A program made the position numbers and the translations under genes. A stretch of DNA of 64,000 nt from Megachile rotundata (taxonomy: Eukaryota > Arthropoda > Insecta > Hymenoptera > Megachilidae). This document shows, piece by piece, positions 13,593-27,950 of the stretch. The DNA lies in the NCBI RefSeq assembly GCF_050947335.1, contig NW_027473315.1, positions 3,410,001 through 3,474,000 on the forward strand, read 5' to 3'. Positions within the stretch are counted from its first letter, which is position 1; each line of letters opens with the position of its first letter. Under the pieces are notes generated by a model, which was not told where the DNA came from, ran no database searches, and worked only from the letters and a program-made list of their open reading frames with translations.

Positions 13593-16500
13593 TGATTGTA
13601 TGATTATGATTGTATGATTGTGATTCTATGATTGCGATTGTATGATTGTGATTGTATGATTATGATTGTATTTTTGTGATTGCATGATTGTGATTGTATG
13701 ATTGTGATTGTATGATTGTGATTGTATGATTGTGATTGTATGATTGTGATTGTATGATTGTGATTGTATGAGTGTGATTGTCTGATTGTGGTTGTGCGAT
13801 TGTGATTGTACGATTGTGAATGTACGATTGTGATTGTACGATTGTGATTGTATGAATATGATTGTATGATTGTGATTGCATGATTGTGATTGTATGATTG
13901 AGATCGTATGATTGTGATTGTATGCTTGCGATTGTATGATTGCGATTGTATGATTGTGATGTATGATTGCAATTGTATGATTATGATTGTATGATTGTGA
14001 TTGTATGATTGAGATTGTATGATTGAGATTGTATGAATGTGATTGTATGCTTGCGATTGTATGATTGTGATTGTATGATTGTGATTGTATGATTGTGATT
14101 GTATGATTGTGATTGTATGATTGAGATTGTATGATTGAGATTGTATGAATGTGATTGTATGCTTGCGATTGTATGATTGTGATTGTATGATTGTGATTGT
14201 ATGATTGTGATTGTATGATTGTGATTGTATGAGTGTGATTGTCTGATTGTGGTTGTGCGATTGTGATTGTACGATTGTGAATGTACGATTGTGATTGTGC
14301 GATTGTGATTGTATGAATATGATTGTATGATTGTGATTGCATGATTGTGATTGTATGATTGAGATTGTATGATTGTGATTGTATGCTTGCGATTGTATGA
14401 TTGTGATTGTATGATTGTGATTGTATGACTGTGATTGTATGATTGTGATTGTATGATTGTGATTGTATGATTGTATTTGGGAGATTGTATTTGGGAGATT
14501 GTAATTGTATGATTGCGATTGTATGATTGTGATTGTATGATTGTGATGTATGATTGTAATTGTATGATTATGATTGTATGATTGTGATTGTATGATTGCG
14601 ATTGTATGATTGTGATTGTATGATTATGATTGTATTTTTGTGATTGCATGATTGTGATTGTATGATTGTGATTGTATGATTGTGATTGTATGATTGTGAT
14701 TGTATGATTGTGATTGTATGATTGTGATTGTATGATTGTGATTGTATGAGTGTGATTGTCTGATTGTGGTTGTGCGATTGTGATTGTACGATTGTGAATG
14801 TACGATTGTGATTGTACGATTGTGATTGTATGAATATGATTGTATGATTGTGATTGCATGATTGTGATTGTATGATTGAGATCGTATGATTGTGATTGTA
14901 TGCTTGCGATTGTATGATTGTGATTGTATGATTGTGATTCTTTGATTGTGATTGTATGATTGTGATTGTATGATTGTGATTGTATGAGTGTGATTGTATG
15001 ATTGCGATTGTATGATTGTGATTGTATGATTGTGATAGTATGATTGTGATTGTATGATTGTGATTGTATGACTGTGATTGTATGATTGTGATTGTGCGAT
15101 TGTGATTGTACGATTGTGAATGTACGATTGTGATTGTATGATTGTGATTGTATGTATATGATTGTATGATTGTGATTGCATGATTGTGATTGTATGATTG
15201 TGATTGTATGATTGTGATTGTATGATTGTATTTGGGAGTTTGTATTTGGGATATTGTAATTGTATGATTGCGATTGTATGATTGTGATTGTATGATTGTG
15301 ATGTATGATTGTAATTGTATGATTATGATTGTATGATTGTGATTGCATGATTGTGATTGTATGATTGTGATTGCATGATTTTGAATGTATGATTGTGATT
15401 GCATGATTGTGATTGTATGATTGTGATTGTATGATTGTGATTGTATGATTGTGATTGTATGATTGTGATTGTATGATTGTGATTGTATGATTGTGATTGT
15501 ATGATTGTGATTGTCTGATTGTGGTTGTGCGACTGTGATTGTACGATTGTGATTGTACGATTGTGATTGTATGATTGTGATTGTATGATTATGATTGTAT
15601 GATTGTGATTGCATGATTGTGATTGTATGATTGTGATTGCATGATTTTGAATGTATGATTGTGATTGCATGATTGTGATTGTATGATTGTGATTGTATGA
15701 TTGTGATTGTATGATTGTGATAGTATGATTGTGATTGTATGATTGTGATTGTATGATTGTGATTGTATGATTATAATTGTATGATTGTGATTGTATGATT
15801 GTATTTGGGAGATTGTATTTGGGAGATTGTAATTGTATGATTGCGATTGTATGATTGTGATTGTATGATTGCGATTGTATGAATGCGATTGTATGATTGT
15901 GATTGTATGATTGTGATTGTATGATTGTGATCGTATGATTGTATTTGGGAGATTGTATTTGGGAGATTGTAATTGTATGATTGCGATTGTATGATTGTGA
16001 TTGTATGATTGCGATTGTATGATTGTGATTGTATGATTGTGATTGTATGAGTGTGATTGTATGATTGCGATTGTATGATTGTGATTGTATGATTGTGATA
16101 GTATGATTGTGATTGTATGATTGTGATTGTATGACTGTGATTGTATGATTGTGATTGTGCGATTGTGATTGTACGATTGTGAATGTACGATTGTGATTGT
16201 ATGATTGTGATTGTATGTATATGATTGTATGATTGTGATTGCATGATTGTGATTGTATGATTGTGATTGTATGATTGTGATTGTATGATTGTGATTGTAT
16301 GATTGTGATTGTATGATTGTGATTGTATGATTGTGATTGTATGATTGTGATTGTATGATTGAGATTGTATGATTGTGATTGTATGCTTGCGATTGTATGA
16401 TTGTGATTGTATGATTGTGATTGTATGACTGTGATTGTATGATTGTGATTGTATGATTGTGATTCTTTGATTGTGAATGTATGATTGTGATTGTATGATT

Positions 16501-17213
16501 GTGATTGTATGAGTGTGATTGTATGATTGCGATTGTATGATTGTGATTGTATGATTGTGATAGTATGATTGTGATTGTATGATTGTGATTGTATGACTGT
16601 GATTGTATGATTGTGATTGTGCGATTGTGATTGTACGATTGTGAATGTACGATTGTGATTGTATGATTGTGATTGTATGTATATGATTGTATGATTGTGA
16701 TTGCATGATTGTGATTGTATGATTGTGATTGTATGATTGTGATTGTATGATTGTATTTGGGAGTTTGTATTTGGGATATTGTAATTGTATGATTGCGATT
16801 GTATGATTGTGATTGTATGATTGTGATGTATGATTGTAATTGTATGATTATGATTGTATGATTGTGATTGCATGATTGTGATTGTATGATTGTGATTGCA
16901 TGATTTTGAATGTATGATTGTGATTGCATGATTGTGATTGTATGATTGTGATTGTATGATTGTGATTGTATGATTGTGATTGTATGATTGTGATTGTATG
17001 ATTGTGATTGTATGATTGTGATTGTCTGATTGTGGTTGTGCGATTGTGATTGTACGATTGTGATTGTACGATTGTGATTGTATGATTGTGATTGTATGAT
17101 TATGATTGTATGATTGTGATTGCATGATTGTGATTGTATGATTGTGATTGCATGATTTTGAATGTATGATTGTGATTGCATGATTGTGATTGTATGATTG
17201 TGATTGTATGATT
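13593..17213 (+). repeat. 3.6-kb tandem duplication, copy B
   Basis: This is the near-identical second copy of about 9,985-13,592. The match continues to 17,213, where copy B continues with canonical GTGATT while copy A has a G5A unit (near 13,606). It differs from copy A by one extra canonical unit near 13,690-13,770 and by C at 15533. A third, partial copy starts about 400 bp further on. Such high identity implies a very recent duplication, gene conversion or an assembly duplication. Confidence 0.9.
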
Positions 17214-17611
17214 GTGATTGTATGATTGTGATAGTATGATTGTGATTGTATGATTGTGATTGTATGATTGTGATTGTATGATTATAATTGTATGATTGTG
17301 ATTGTATGATTGTGATTGTATGATTGTGATGTATGATTGTGATTGTATGATTGTGATTGTATGATTGTGATTGTATGATTGTGATTGTATGATTGTGATT
17401 GTATGATTGTGATGTATGATTGTAATTGTATGATTATGATTGTATGATTGCGATTGTATGATTGTGATTGTATGATTGTGATGTATGATTGTAATTGTAT
17501 GATTATGATTGTATGATTGTGATTGTATGATTATGATTGTATGATTGTGATTGTATGATTGCGATTGTATGATTGTGATTGTATGATTATGATTGTATTT
17601 TTGTGATTGCA

Positions 17612-19258
17612 TGATTGTGATTGTATGATTGTGATTGCATGATTGTGATTGTATGATTGTGATTGCATGATTTTGAATGTATGATTGTGATTGCATGATT
17701 GTGATTGTATGATTGTGATTGTATGATTGTGATTGTATGATTGTGATAGTATGATTGTGATTGTATGATTGTGATTGTATGATTGTGATTGTATGATTAT
17801 AATTGTATGATTGTGATTGTATGATTGTATTTGGGAGATTGTATTTGGGAGATTGTAATTGTATGATTGCGATTGTATGATTGTGATTGTATGATTGCGA
17901 TTGTATGAATGCGATTGTATGATTGTGATTGTATGATTGTGATTGTATGATTGTGATCGTATGATTGTATTTGGGAGATTGTATTTGGGAGATTGTAATT
18001 GTATGATTGCGATTGTATGATTGTGATTGTATGATTGCGATTGTATGATTGTGATTGTATGATTGTGATTGTATGAGTGTGATTGTATGATTGCGATTGT
18101 ATGATTGTGATTGTATGATTGTGATAGTATGATTGTGATTGTATGATTGTGATTGTATGACTGTGATTGTATGATTGTGATTGTGCGATTGTGATTGTAC
18201 GATTGTGAATGTACGATTGTGATTGTATGATTGTGATTGTATGTATATGATTGTATGATTGTGATTGCATGATTGTGATTGTATGATTGTGATTGTATGA
18301 TTGTGATTGTATGATTGTGATTGTATGATTGTGATTGTATGATTGTGATTGTATGATTGTGATTGTATGATTGTGATTGTATGATTGAGATTGTATGATT
18401 GTGATTGTATGCTTGCGATTGTATGATTGTGATTGTATGATTGTGATTGTATGACTGTGATTGTATGATTGTGATTGTATGATTGTGATTCTTTGATTGT
18501 GAATGTATGATTGTGATTGTATGATTGTGATTGTATGAGTGTGATTGTATGATTGCGATTGTATGATTGTGATTGTATGATTGTGATAGTATGATTGTGA
18601 TTGTATGATTGTGATTGTATGACTGTGATTGTATGATTGTGATTGTGCGATTGTGATTGTACGATTGTGAATGTACGATTGTGATTGTATGATTGTGATT
18701 GTATGTATATGATTGTATGATTGTGATTGCATGATTGTGATTGTATGATTGTGATTGTATGATTGTGATTGTATGATTGTATTTGGGAGTTTGTATTTGG
18801 GATATTGTAATTGTATGATTGCGATTGTATGATTGTGATTGTATGATTGTGATGTATGATTGTAATTGTATGATTATGATTGTATGATTGTGATTGCATG
18901 ATTGTGATTGTATGATTGTGATTGCATGATTTTGAATGTATGATTGTGATTGCATGATTGTGATTGTATGATTGTGATTGTATGATTGTGATTGTATGAT
19001 TGTGATTGTATGATTGTGATTGTATGATTGTGATTGTATGATTGTGATTGTCTGATTGTGGTTGTGCGATTGTGATTGTACGATTGTGATTGTACGATTG
19101 TGATTGTATGATTGTGATTGTATGATTATGATTGTATGATTGTGATTGCATGATTGTGATTGTATGATTGTGATTGCATGATTTTGAATGTATGATTGTG
19201 ATTGCATGATTGTGATTGTATGATTGTGATTGTATGATTGTGATTGTATGATTGTGAT
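17612..19258 (+). repeat. Partial third copy of the 3.6-kb block
   Basis: The segment matches about 15,586-17,232 in copy B with an exact offset of 2,026 bp at four landmarks (15611/17637, 15643/17669, 15771/17797 and 17178/19204), and so also matches the end of copy A. It diverges at 19259, where a T10A unit in copy B is replaced by a canonical unit. 2,026 bp equals 145 units less four bases, consistent with four 13-bp units in the interval. Confidence 0.88.
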
Positions 19259-19399
19259 TGTATGAGTGTGATTGTCTGATTGTGGTTGTGCGATTGTGAT
19301 TGTACGGTTGTGAATGTACGATTGTGATTGTACGATTGTGATTGTATGAATATGATTGTATGATTGTGATTGCATGATTGTGATTGTATGATTGAGATC

Positions 19400-21823
19400 G
19401 TATGATTGTGATTGTATGATTGTATTTGGGAGTTTGTATTTGGGATATTGTAATTGTATGATTGCGATTGTATGATTGTGATTGTATGATTGTGATGTAT
19501 GATTGTAATTGTATGATTATGATTGTATGATTGTGATTGCATGATTGTGATTGTATGATTGTGATTGCATGATTTTGAATGTATGATTGTGATTGCATGA
19601 TTGTGATTGTATGATTGTGATTGTATGATTGTGATTGTATGATTGTGATTGAATGATTGTGATTGTATGATTGTGATTGTCTGATTGTGGTTGTGCGATT
19701 GTGATTGTACGATTGTGATTGTACGATTGTGATTGTATGATTGTGATTGTATGATTATGATTGTGTGATTGTGATTGCATGATTGTGATTGTATGATTGT
19801 GATTGCATGATTTTGAATGTATGATTGTGATTGCATGATTGTGATTGTATGATTGTGATTGTATGATTGTGATTGTATGATTGTGATAGTATGATTGTGA
19901 TTGTATGATTGTGATTGTATGATTGTGATTGTATGATTATAATTGTATGATTGTGATTGTATGATTGTATTTGGGAGATTGTAATTGTATGATTGCGATT
20001 GTATGATTGTGATTGTATGATTGCGATTGTATGAATGCGATTGTATGATTGTGATTGTATGATTGTGATTGTATGATTGTGATCGTATGATTGTATTTGG
20101 GAGATTGTATTTGGGAGATTGTAATTGTATGATTGCGATTGTATGATTGTGATTGTATGATTGCGATTGTATGATTGTGATTGTATGATTGTGATGTATG
20201 ATTGTAATTGTATGATTATGATTGTATGATTGTGATTGTATGATTGTGATTGTATGATTGTGATTGTATGATTGTGATTGTATGATTGTGATTGTATGAT
20301 TGTGATGTATGATTGTAATTGTATGATTATGATTGTATGATTGTGATTGTATGATTATGATTGTATGATTGTGATTGTATGATTGTGATTGTATGATTGT
20401 GATTGTATGATTGTGATTGTATGATTGTGATTGTATGATTGTGATTGTATGATTGAGATTGTATGATTGTGATTGTATGCTTGCGATTGTATGATTGTGA
20501 TTGTATGATTGTGATTGTATGACTGTGATTGTATGATTGTGATTGTATGATTGTGATTCTTTGATTGTGATTGTATGATTGTGATTGTATGATTGTGATT
20601 GTATGAGTGTGATTGTATGATTGCGATTGTATGATTGTGATTGTATGATTGTGATAGTATGATTGTGATTGTATGATTGTGATTGTATGACTGTGATTGT
20701 ATGATTGTGATTGTGCGATTGTGATTGTACGATTGTGAATGTACGATTGTGATTGTATGATTGTGATTGTATGTATATGATTGTATGATTGTGATTGCAT
20801 GATTGTGATTGTATGATTGTGATTGTATGATTGTGATTGTATGATTGTATTTGGGAGTTTGTATTTGGGATATTGTAATTGTATGATTGCGATTGTATGA
20901 TTGTGATTGTATGATTGTGATGTATGATTGTAATTGTATGATTATGATTGTATGATTGTGATTGCATGATTGTGATTGTATGATTGTGATTGCATGATTT
21001 TGAATGTATGATTGTGATTGCATGATTGTGATTGTATGATTGTGATTGTATGATTGTGATTGTATGATTGTGATTGTATGATTGTGATTGTATGATTGTG
21101 ATTGTATGATTGTGATTGTCTGATTGTGGTTGTGCGATTGTGATTGTACGATTGTGATTGTACGATTGTGATTGTATGATTGTGATTGTATGATTATGAT
21201 TGTATGATTGTGATTGCATGATTGTGATTGTATGATTGTGATTGCATGATTTTGAATGTATGATTGTGATTGCATGATTGTGATTGTATGATTGTGATTG
21301 TATGATTGTGATTGTATGATTGTGATAGTATGATTGTGATTGTATGATTGTGATTGTATGATTGTGATTGTATGATTATAATTGTATGATTGTGATTGTA
21401 TGATTGTATTTGGGAGATTGTATTTGGGAGATTGTATTTGGGAGATTGTATTTGGGAGATTGTAATTGTATGATTGCGATTGTATGATTGTGATTGTATG
21501 ATTGCGATTGTATGAATGCGATTGTATGATTGTGATTGTATGATTGTGATTGTATGATTGTGATCGTATGATTGTATTTGGGAGATTGTATTTGGGAGAT
21601 TGTAATTGTATGATTGCGATTGTATGATTGTGATTGTATGATTGCGATTGTATGATTGTGATTGTATGATTGTGATGTATGATTGTAATTGTATGATTAT
21701 GATTGTATGATTGTGATTGTATGATTGTGATTGTATGATTGTGATTGTATGATTGTGATTGTATGATTGTGATTGTATGATTGTGATGTATGATTGTAAT
21801 TGTATGATTATGATTGTATGATT
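19400..21823 (+). repeat. 2.4-kb duplicated block, first copy
   Basis: The segment matches about 22,543-25,022. Both share rare units such as GATTGAATG (19651/22808) and a GTGTG unit after G5A (tta at 19755/22912). The offset is 3,143 bp at the start, then 3,157, 3,185 and 3,199 bp. The step from 3,157 to 3,185 is two extra TTTGGGA units in the second copy (three against one near 19,968). Every step is a multiple of 14. Confidence 0.85.
21402..21457 (+). repeat. Run of four TTTGGGA-type units
   Basis: Four consecutive GATTGTATTTGGGA units lie just before a G7A unit, within the 2.4-kb block. The equivalent run in the second copy (24,601-24,656) also has four. Confidence 0.92.
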
Positions 21824-22542
21824 GCGATTGTATGATTGTGATTGTATGATTGTGATGTATGATTGTAATTGTATGATTATGATTGTATGATTGTGATTGT
21901 ATGATTATGATTGTATGATTGTGATTGTATGATTGCGATTGTATGATTGTGATTGTATGATTATGATTGTATTTTTGTGATTGCATGATTGTGATTGTAT
22001 GATTGTGATTGTATGATTGTGATTGTATGATTGTGATTGTATGATTGTGATTGTATGATTGTGATTGTATGATTGTGATTGTATGAGTGTGATTGTCTGA
22101 TTGTGGTTGTGCGATTGTGATTGTACGATTGTGAATGTACGATTGTGATTGTACGATTGTGATTGTATGAATATGATTGTATGATTGTGATTGCATGATT
22201 GTGATTGTATGATTGAGATCGTATGATTGTGATTGTATGCTTGCGATTGTATGATTGTGATTGTATGATTGTGATTCTTTGATTGTGATTGTATGATTGT
22301 GATTGTATGATTGTGATTGTATGAGTGTGATTGTATGATTGCGATTGTATGATTGTGATTGTATGATTGTGATAGTATGATTGTGATTGTATGATTGTGA
22401 TTGTATGACTGTGATTGTATGATTGTAATTGTGCGATTGTGATTGTACGATTGTGAATGTACGATTGTGATTGTATGATTGTGATTGTATGTATATGGTT
22501 GTATGATTGTGATTGCATGATTGTGATTGTATGATTGTCATT
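21824..22542 (+). repeat. Spacer block resembling copy A/B
   Basis: This stretch separates the two 2.4-kb blocks. From about 21,961 its order of variants follows the 11.0-11.6 kb and 14.6-15.2 kb segments (offset 7,337 bp to the latter at landmark 15181/22518). Local changes include GTATATGG near 22,493 and a GTCATTG unit near 22,537. Confidence 0.7.
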
Positions 22543-25022
22543 GTATGATTGTGATTGTATGATTGTATTTGGGAGCTTGTATTTGGGATATTGTAATTGT
22601 ATGATTGCGATTGTATGATTGTGATTGTATGATTGTGATGTATGATTGTAATTGTATGATTATGATTGTATGATTGTGATTGCATGATTGTGATTGTATG
22701 ATTGTGATTGCATGATTTTGAATGTATGATTGTGATTGCATGATTGTGATTGTATGATTGTGATTGTATGATTGTGATTGTATGATTGTGATTGTATGAT
22801 TGTGATTGAATGATTGTGATTGTATGATTGTGATTGTCTGATTGTGGTTGTGCGATTGTGATTGTACGATTGTGATTGTACGATTGTGATTGTATGATTG
22901 TGATTGTATGATTATGATTGTGTGATTGTGATTGCATGATTGTGATTGTATGATTGTGATTGCATGATTTTGAATGTATGATTGTGATTGCATGATTGTG
23001 ATTGTATGATTGTGATTGTATGATTGTGATTGTATGATTGTGATAGTATGATTGTGATTGTATGATTGTGATTGTATGATTGTGATTGTATGATTATAAT
23101 TGTATGATTGTGATTGTATGATTGTATTTGGGAGATTGTATTTGGGAGATTGTATTTGGGAGATTGTAATTGTATGATTGCGATTGTATGATTGTGATTG
23201 TATGATTGCGATTGTATGAATGCGATTGTATGATTGTGATTGTATGATTGTGATTGTATGATTGTGATCGTATGATTGTATTTGGGAGATTGTATTTGGG
23301 AGATTGTAATTGTATGATTGCGATTGTATGATTGTGATTGTATGATTGCGATTGTATGATTGTGATTGTATGATTGTGATGTATGATTGTAATTGTATGA
23401 TTATGATTGTATGATTGTGATTGTATGATTGTGATTGTATGATTGTGATTGTATGATTGTGATTGTATGATTGTGATTGTATGATTGTGATGTATGATTG
23501 TAATTGTATGATTATGATTGTATGATTGTGATTGTATGATTATGATTGTATGATTGTGATTGTATGATTGTGATTGTATGATTGTGATTGTATGATTGTG
23601 ATTGTATGATTGTGATTGTATGATTGTGATTGTATGATTGAGATTGTATGATTGTGATTGTATGCTTGCGATTGTATGATTGTGATTGTATGATTGTGAT
23701 TGTATGACTGTGATTGTATGATTGTGATTGTATGATTGTGATTCTTTGATTGTGATTGTATGATTGGGATTGTATGATTGTGATTGTATGAGTGTGATTG
23801 TATGATTGCGATTGTATGATTGTGATTGTATGATTGTGATAGTATGATTGTGATTGTATGATTGTGATTGTATGACTGTGATTGTATGATTGTGATTGTG
23901 CGATTGTGATTGTACGATTGTGAATGTACGATTGTGATTGTATGATTGTGATTGTATGTATATGATTGTATGATTGTGATTGCATGATTGTGATTGTATG
24001 ATTGTGATTGTATGATTGTGATTGTATGATTGTATTTGGGAGTTTGTATTTGGGATATTGTAATTGTATGATTGCGATTGTATGATTGTGATTGTATGAT
24101 TGTGATGTATGATTGTAATTGTATGATTATGATTGTATGATTGTGATTGCATGATTGTGATTGTATGATTGTGATTGCATGATTTTGAATGTATGATTGT
24201 GATTGCATGATTGTGATTGTATGATTGTGATTGTATGATTGTGATTGTATGATTGTGATTGTATGATTGTGATTGTATGATTGTGATTGTATGATTGTGA
24301 TTGTATGATTGTGATTGTCTGATTGTGGTTGTGCGATTGTGATTGTACGATTGTGATTGTACGATTGTGATTGTATGATTGTGATTGTATGATTATGATT
24401 GTATGATTGTGATTGCATGATTGTGATTGTATGATTGTGATTGCATGATTTTGAATGTATGATTGTGATTGCATGATTGTGATTGTATGATTGTGATTGT
24501 ATGATTGTGATTGTATGATTGTGATAGTATGATTGGGATTGTATGATTGTGATTGTATGATTGTGATTGTATGATTATAATTGTATGATTGTGATTGTAT
24601 GATTGTATTTGGGAGATTGTATTTGGGAGATTGTATTTGGGAGATTGTATTTGGGAGATTGTAATTGTATGATTGCGATTGTATGATTGTGATTGTATGA
24701 TTGCGATTGTATGAATGCGATTGTATGATTGTGATTGTATGATTGTGATTGTATGATTGTGATCGTATGATTGTATTTGGGAGATTGTATTTGGGAGATT
24801 GTAATTGTATGATTGCGATTGTATGATTGTGATTGTATGATTGCGATTGTATGATTGTGATTGTATGATTGTGATGTATGATTGTAATTGTATGATTATG
24901 ATTGTATGATTGTGATTGTATGATTGTGATTGTATGATTGTGATTGTATGATTGTGATTGTATGATTGTGATTGTATGATTGTGATGTATGATTGTAATT
25001 GTATGATTATGATTGTATGATT
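22543..25022 (+). repeat. 2.4-kb duplicated block, second copy
   Basis: This is the partner of 19,400-21,823. Its own changes include GGGAGCTTG near 22,571 in place of GGGAGTTTG and a GATTGGGATTG unit near 24,532. The match ends at about 25,023, where it has a canonical unit and the first copy a T6C unit (21,825). Confidence 0.85.
24601..24656 (+). repeat. Run of four TTTGGGA-type units
   Basis: Four consecutive GATTGTATTTGGGA units correspond to the run at 21,402-21,457. Confidence 0.92.
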
Positions 25023-27239
25023 GTGATTGTATGATTATGATTGTATGATTGTGATTGTATGATTGTGATTGTATGATTGTGATTGTATGATTGTGATTGT
25101 ATGATTGTGATTGTATGATTGTGATTGTATGATTGAGATTGTATGATTGTGATTGTATGCTTGCGATTGTATGATTGTGATTGTATGATTGTGATTGTAT
25201 GACTGTGATTGTATGATTGTGATTGTATGATTGTGATTGTATGATTGTATTTGTGAGATTGTATTTGGGAGATTGTAATTGTATGATTGCGATTGTATGA
25301 TTGTGATTGTATGATTGTGATGAATGATTGTAATTGTATGATTATGATTGTATGATTGTGATTGTATGATTATGATTGTATGATTGTGATTATATGATTG
25401 CGATTGTATGATTGTGATTGTATGATTATGATTGTATTTTTGTGATTGCATGATTGTGATTGTATGATTGTGATTGTATGATTGTGATTGTATGAGTGTG
25501 ATTGTCTGATTGTGGTTGTGCGATTGTGATTGTACGATTGTGAATGTACGATTGTGATTGTATGATTGTGATTGTATGAATATGATTGTATGATTGTGAT
25601 TGCATGATTGTGATTGTATGATTGAGATTGTATGATTGTGATTGTATGCTTGCGATTGTATGATTGTGATTGTATGATTGTGATTGTATGATTGTGATTG
25701 TATGATTGTGATTGTATGATTGTGATTGTATGATTGTGATTGTCTGATTGTGGTTGTGCGATTGTGATTGTACGATTGTGATTGTACGATTGTGATTGTA
25801 TGATTGTGATTGTATGATTATGATTGTATGATTGTGATTGCATGATTGTGATTGTATGATTGTGATTGCATGATTTTGAATGTATGATTGTGATTGCATG
25901 ATTGTGATTGTATGATTGTGATTGTATGATTGTGATTGTATGATTGTGATAGTATGATTGTGATTGTATGATTGTGATTGTATGATTGTGATTGTATGAT
26001 TATAATTGTATGATTGTGATTCTATGATTGTATTTGGGAGATTGTATTTGGGAGATTGTATTTGGGAGATTGTAATTGTATGATTGCGATTGTATGATTG
26101 TGATTGTATGATTGTGATTGTATGATTGTGATCGTATGATTGTACTTGGGAGATTGTATTTGGGAGATTGTAATTGTATGATTGCGATTGTATGATTGTG
26201 ATTGTATGATTGTGATTGTATGATTGTGATGTATGATTGTAATTGTATGATTATGATTGTATGATTGTGATTGTATGATTATGATTGTATGATTGTGATT
26301 GTATGATTGTGATTGTATGATTGTGATTGTATGATTGTGATTGTATGATTGTGATTGTATGATTGTATTTGTGAGATTGTATTTGGGAGATTGTAATTGT
26401 ATGATTGCGATTGCATGATTGTGATGGTATGATTGTGATGAATGATTGTAATTGTATGATTATGATTGTATGATTGTGATTGTATGATTGCGATTGTATG
26501 AATGCGATTGTATGATTGTGATTGTATGATTGTGATTGTATGATTGTGATTGTATGATTGTGATCGTATGATTGTATTTGAGAGATTGTATTTGGGAGAT
26601 TGTAATTGTATGATTGCGATCGTATGATTGTGATTGTATGATTGCGATTGTATGATTGTGATTGTATGATTGTGATGTATGATTGTAATTGTATGATTAT
26701 GATTGTATGATTGTGATTGTATAATTGTGATTGTATGATTGTGATTGTATGATTGTGATTGTATGATTGTGATTGTATGATTGTGATGTATGATTGTAAT
26801 TGTATGATTATGATTGTATGATTGTGATTGTATGATTATGATTGTATGATTGTGATTGTATGATTGTGATTGTATGATTGTGATTGTATGATTGTGATTG
26901 TATGATTGTGATTGTATGATTGTGATTGTATGATTGTGATTGTATGATTGAGATTGTATGATTGTGATTGTATGCTTGCGATTGTATGATTGTGATTGTA
27001 TGATTGTGATTGTATGACTGTGATTGTATGATTGTGATTGTATGATTGTGATTGTATGATTGTATTTGGGAGATTGTATTTGGGAGATTGTATTTGGGAG
27101 ATTGTAATTGTATGATTGCGATTGTATGTTTGTGATTGTATGATTGTGATGAATGATTGTAATTGTATGATTATGATTGTATGATTGTGATTGTATGATT
27201 ATGATTGTATGATTGTGATTGTATGATTATGATTGTATT

Positions 27240-27950
27240 TTTGTGATTGCATGATTGCGATTGTATGATTGTGATTGTATGATTGCGATTGTATGAATGC
27301 GATTGTATGATTGTGATTGTATGATTGTGATTGTATGATTGTGATTGTATGATTGTGATTGTATGATTGTGATCGTATGATTGTATTTGGGAGATTGTAT
27401 TTGGGAGATTGTAATTGTATGATTGCGATTGTATGATTGTGATTGCATGATTGTGATTGTTTGATTGTGATTGCATGATTTTGAATGTATGATTGTGATT
27501 GCATGATTGTGATTGTATGATTGTGATTGTATGATTGTGATTGTATGATTGTGATTGTATGATTGTATTTGGGAGATTGTATTTGGGAGATTGTATTTGG
27601 GAGATTGTATTTGGGAGATTGCATTTGGGAGATTGTATTTGGGAGATTGTAATTGTATGATTGCGATTGTATGATTGTGATTGTATGATTGCGATTGTAT
27701 GATTGCGATTGTATGATTGTGATGTATGATTGTAATTGTATGATTATGATTGTATGATTGTGATTGTATGATTGAGATTGTATGATTGAGATTGTATGAA
27801 TGTGATTGTATGCTTGCGATTGTATGATTGTGATTGTATGATTGTGATTGTATGATTGTGATTGCATGATTTTGAATGTATGATTGTGATTGTATGATTG
27901 TGATTGTATGATTGTGATTGTATGATTGTGATTGTATGATTGTGATTGTA
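27240..27950 (+). repeat. 1.8-kb-offset duplication, first copy
   Basis: The segment matches about 29,070-29,770. Offsets are 1,831 bp at the GAATGCG (27295/29126) and TGTTTG (27459/29290) landmarks. They fall to 1,817 bp at the GCATTTGGGA unit (27621/29438), the 13-bp unit (27721/29538) and the GCATG landmark (27864/29681), so one unit is lost between. An older relative lies at 8.7-9.35 kb. Confidence 0.85.
27561..27644 (+). repeat. Run of six TTTGGGA-type units
   Basis: Six consecutive TTTGGGA-type units; the fifth carries an extra C (GCATTTGGGA at 27621). The run has six GGG triplets with 11-base spacers on the + strand and is one of the two longest such runs in the window. Confidence 0.93.

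Noticed and set aside
13593..17213. Transposon or retroelement as the carrier of the 3.6-kb duplication
   Set aside because: The block contains only satellite units. It shows no terminal repeats, coding domain or target-site duplication, so tandem duplication is enough.
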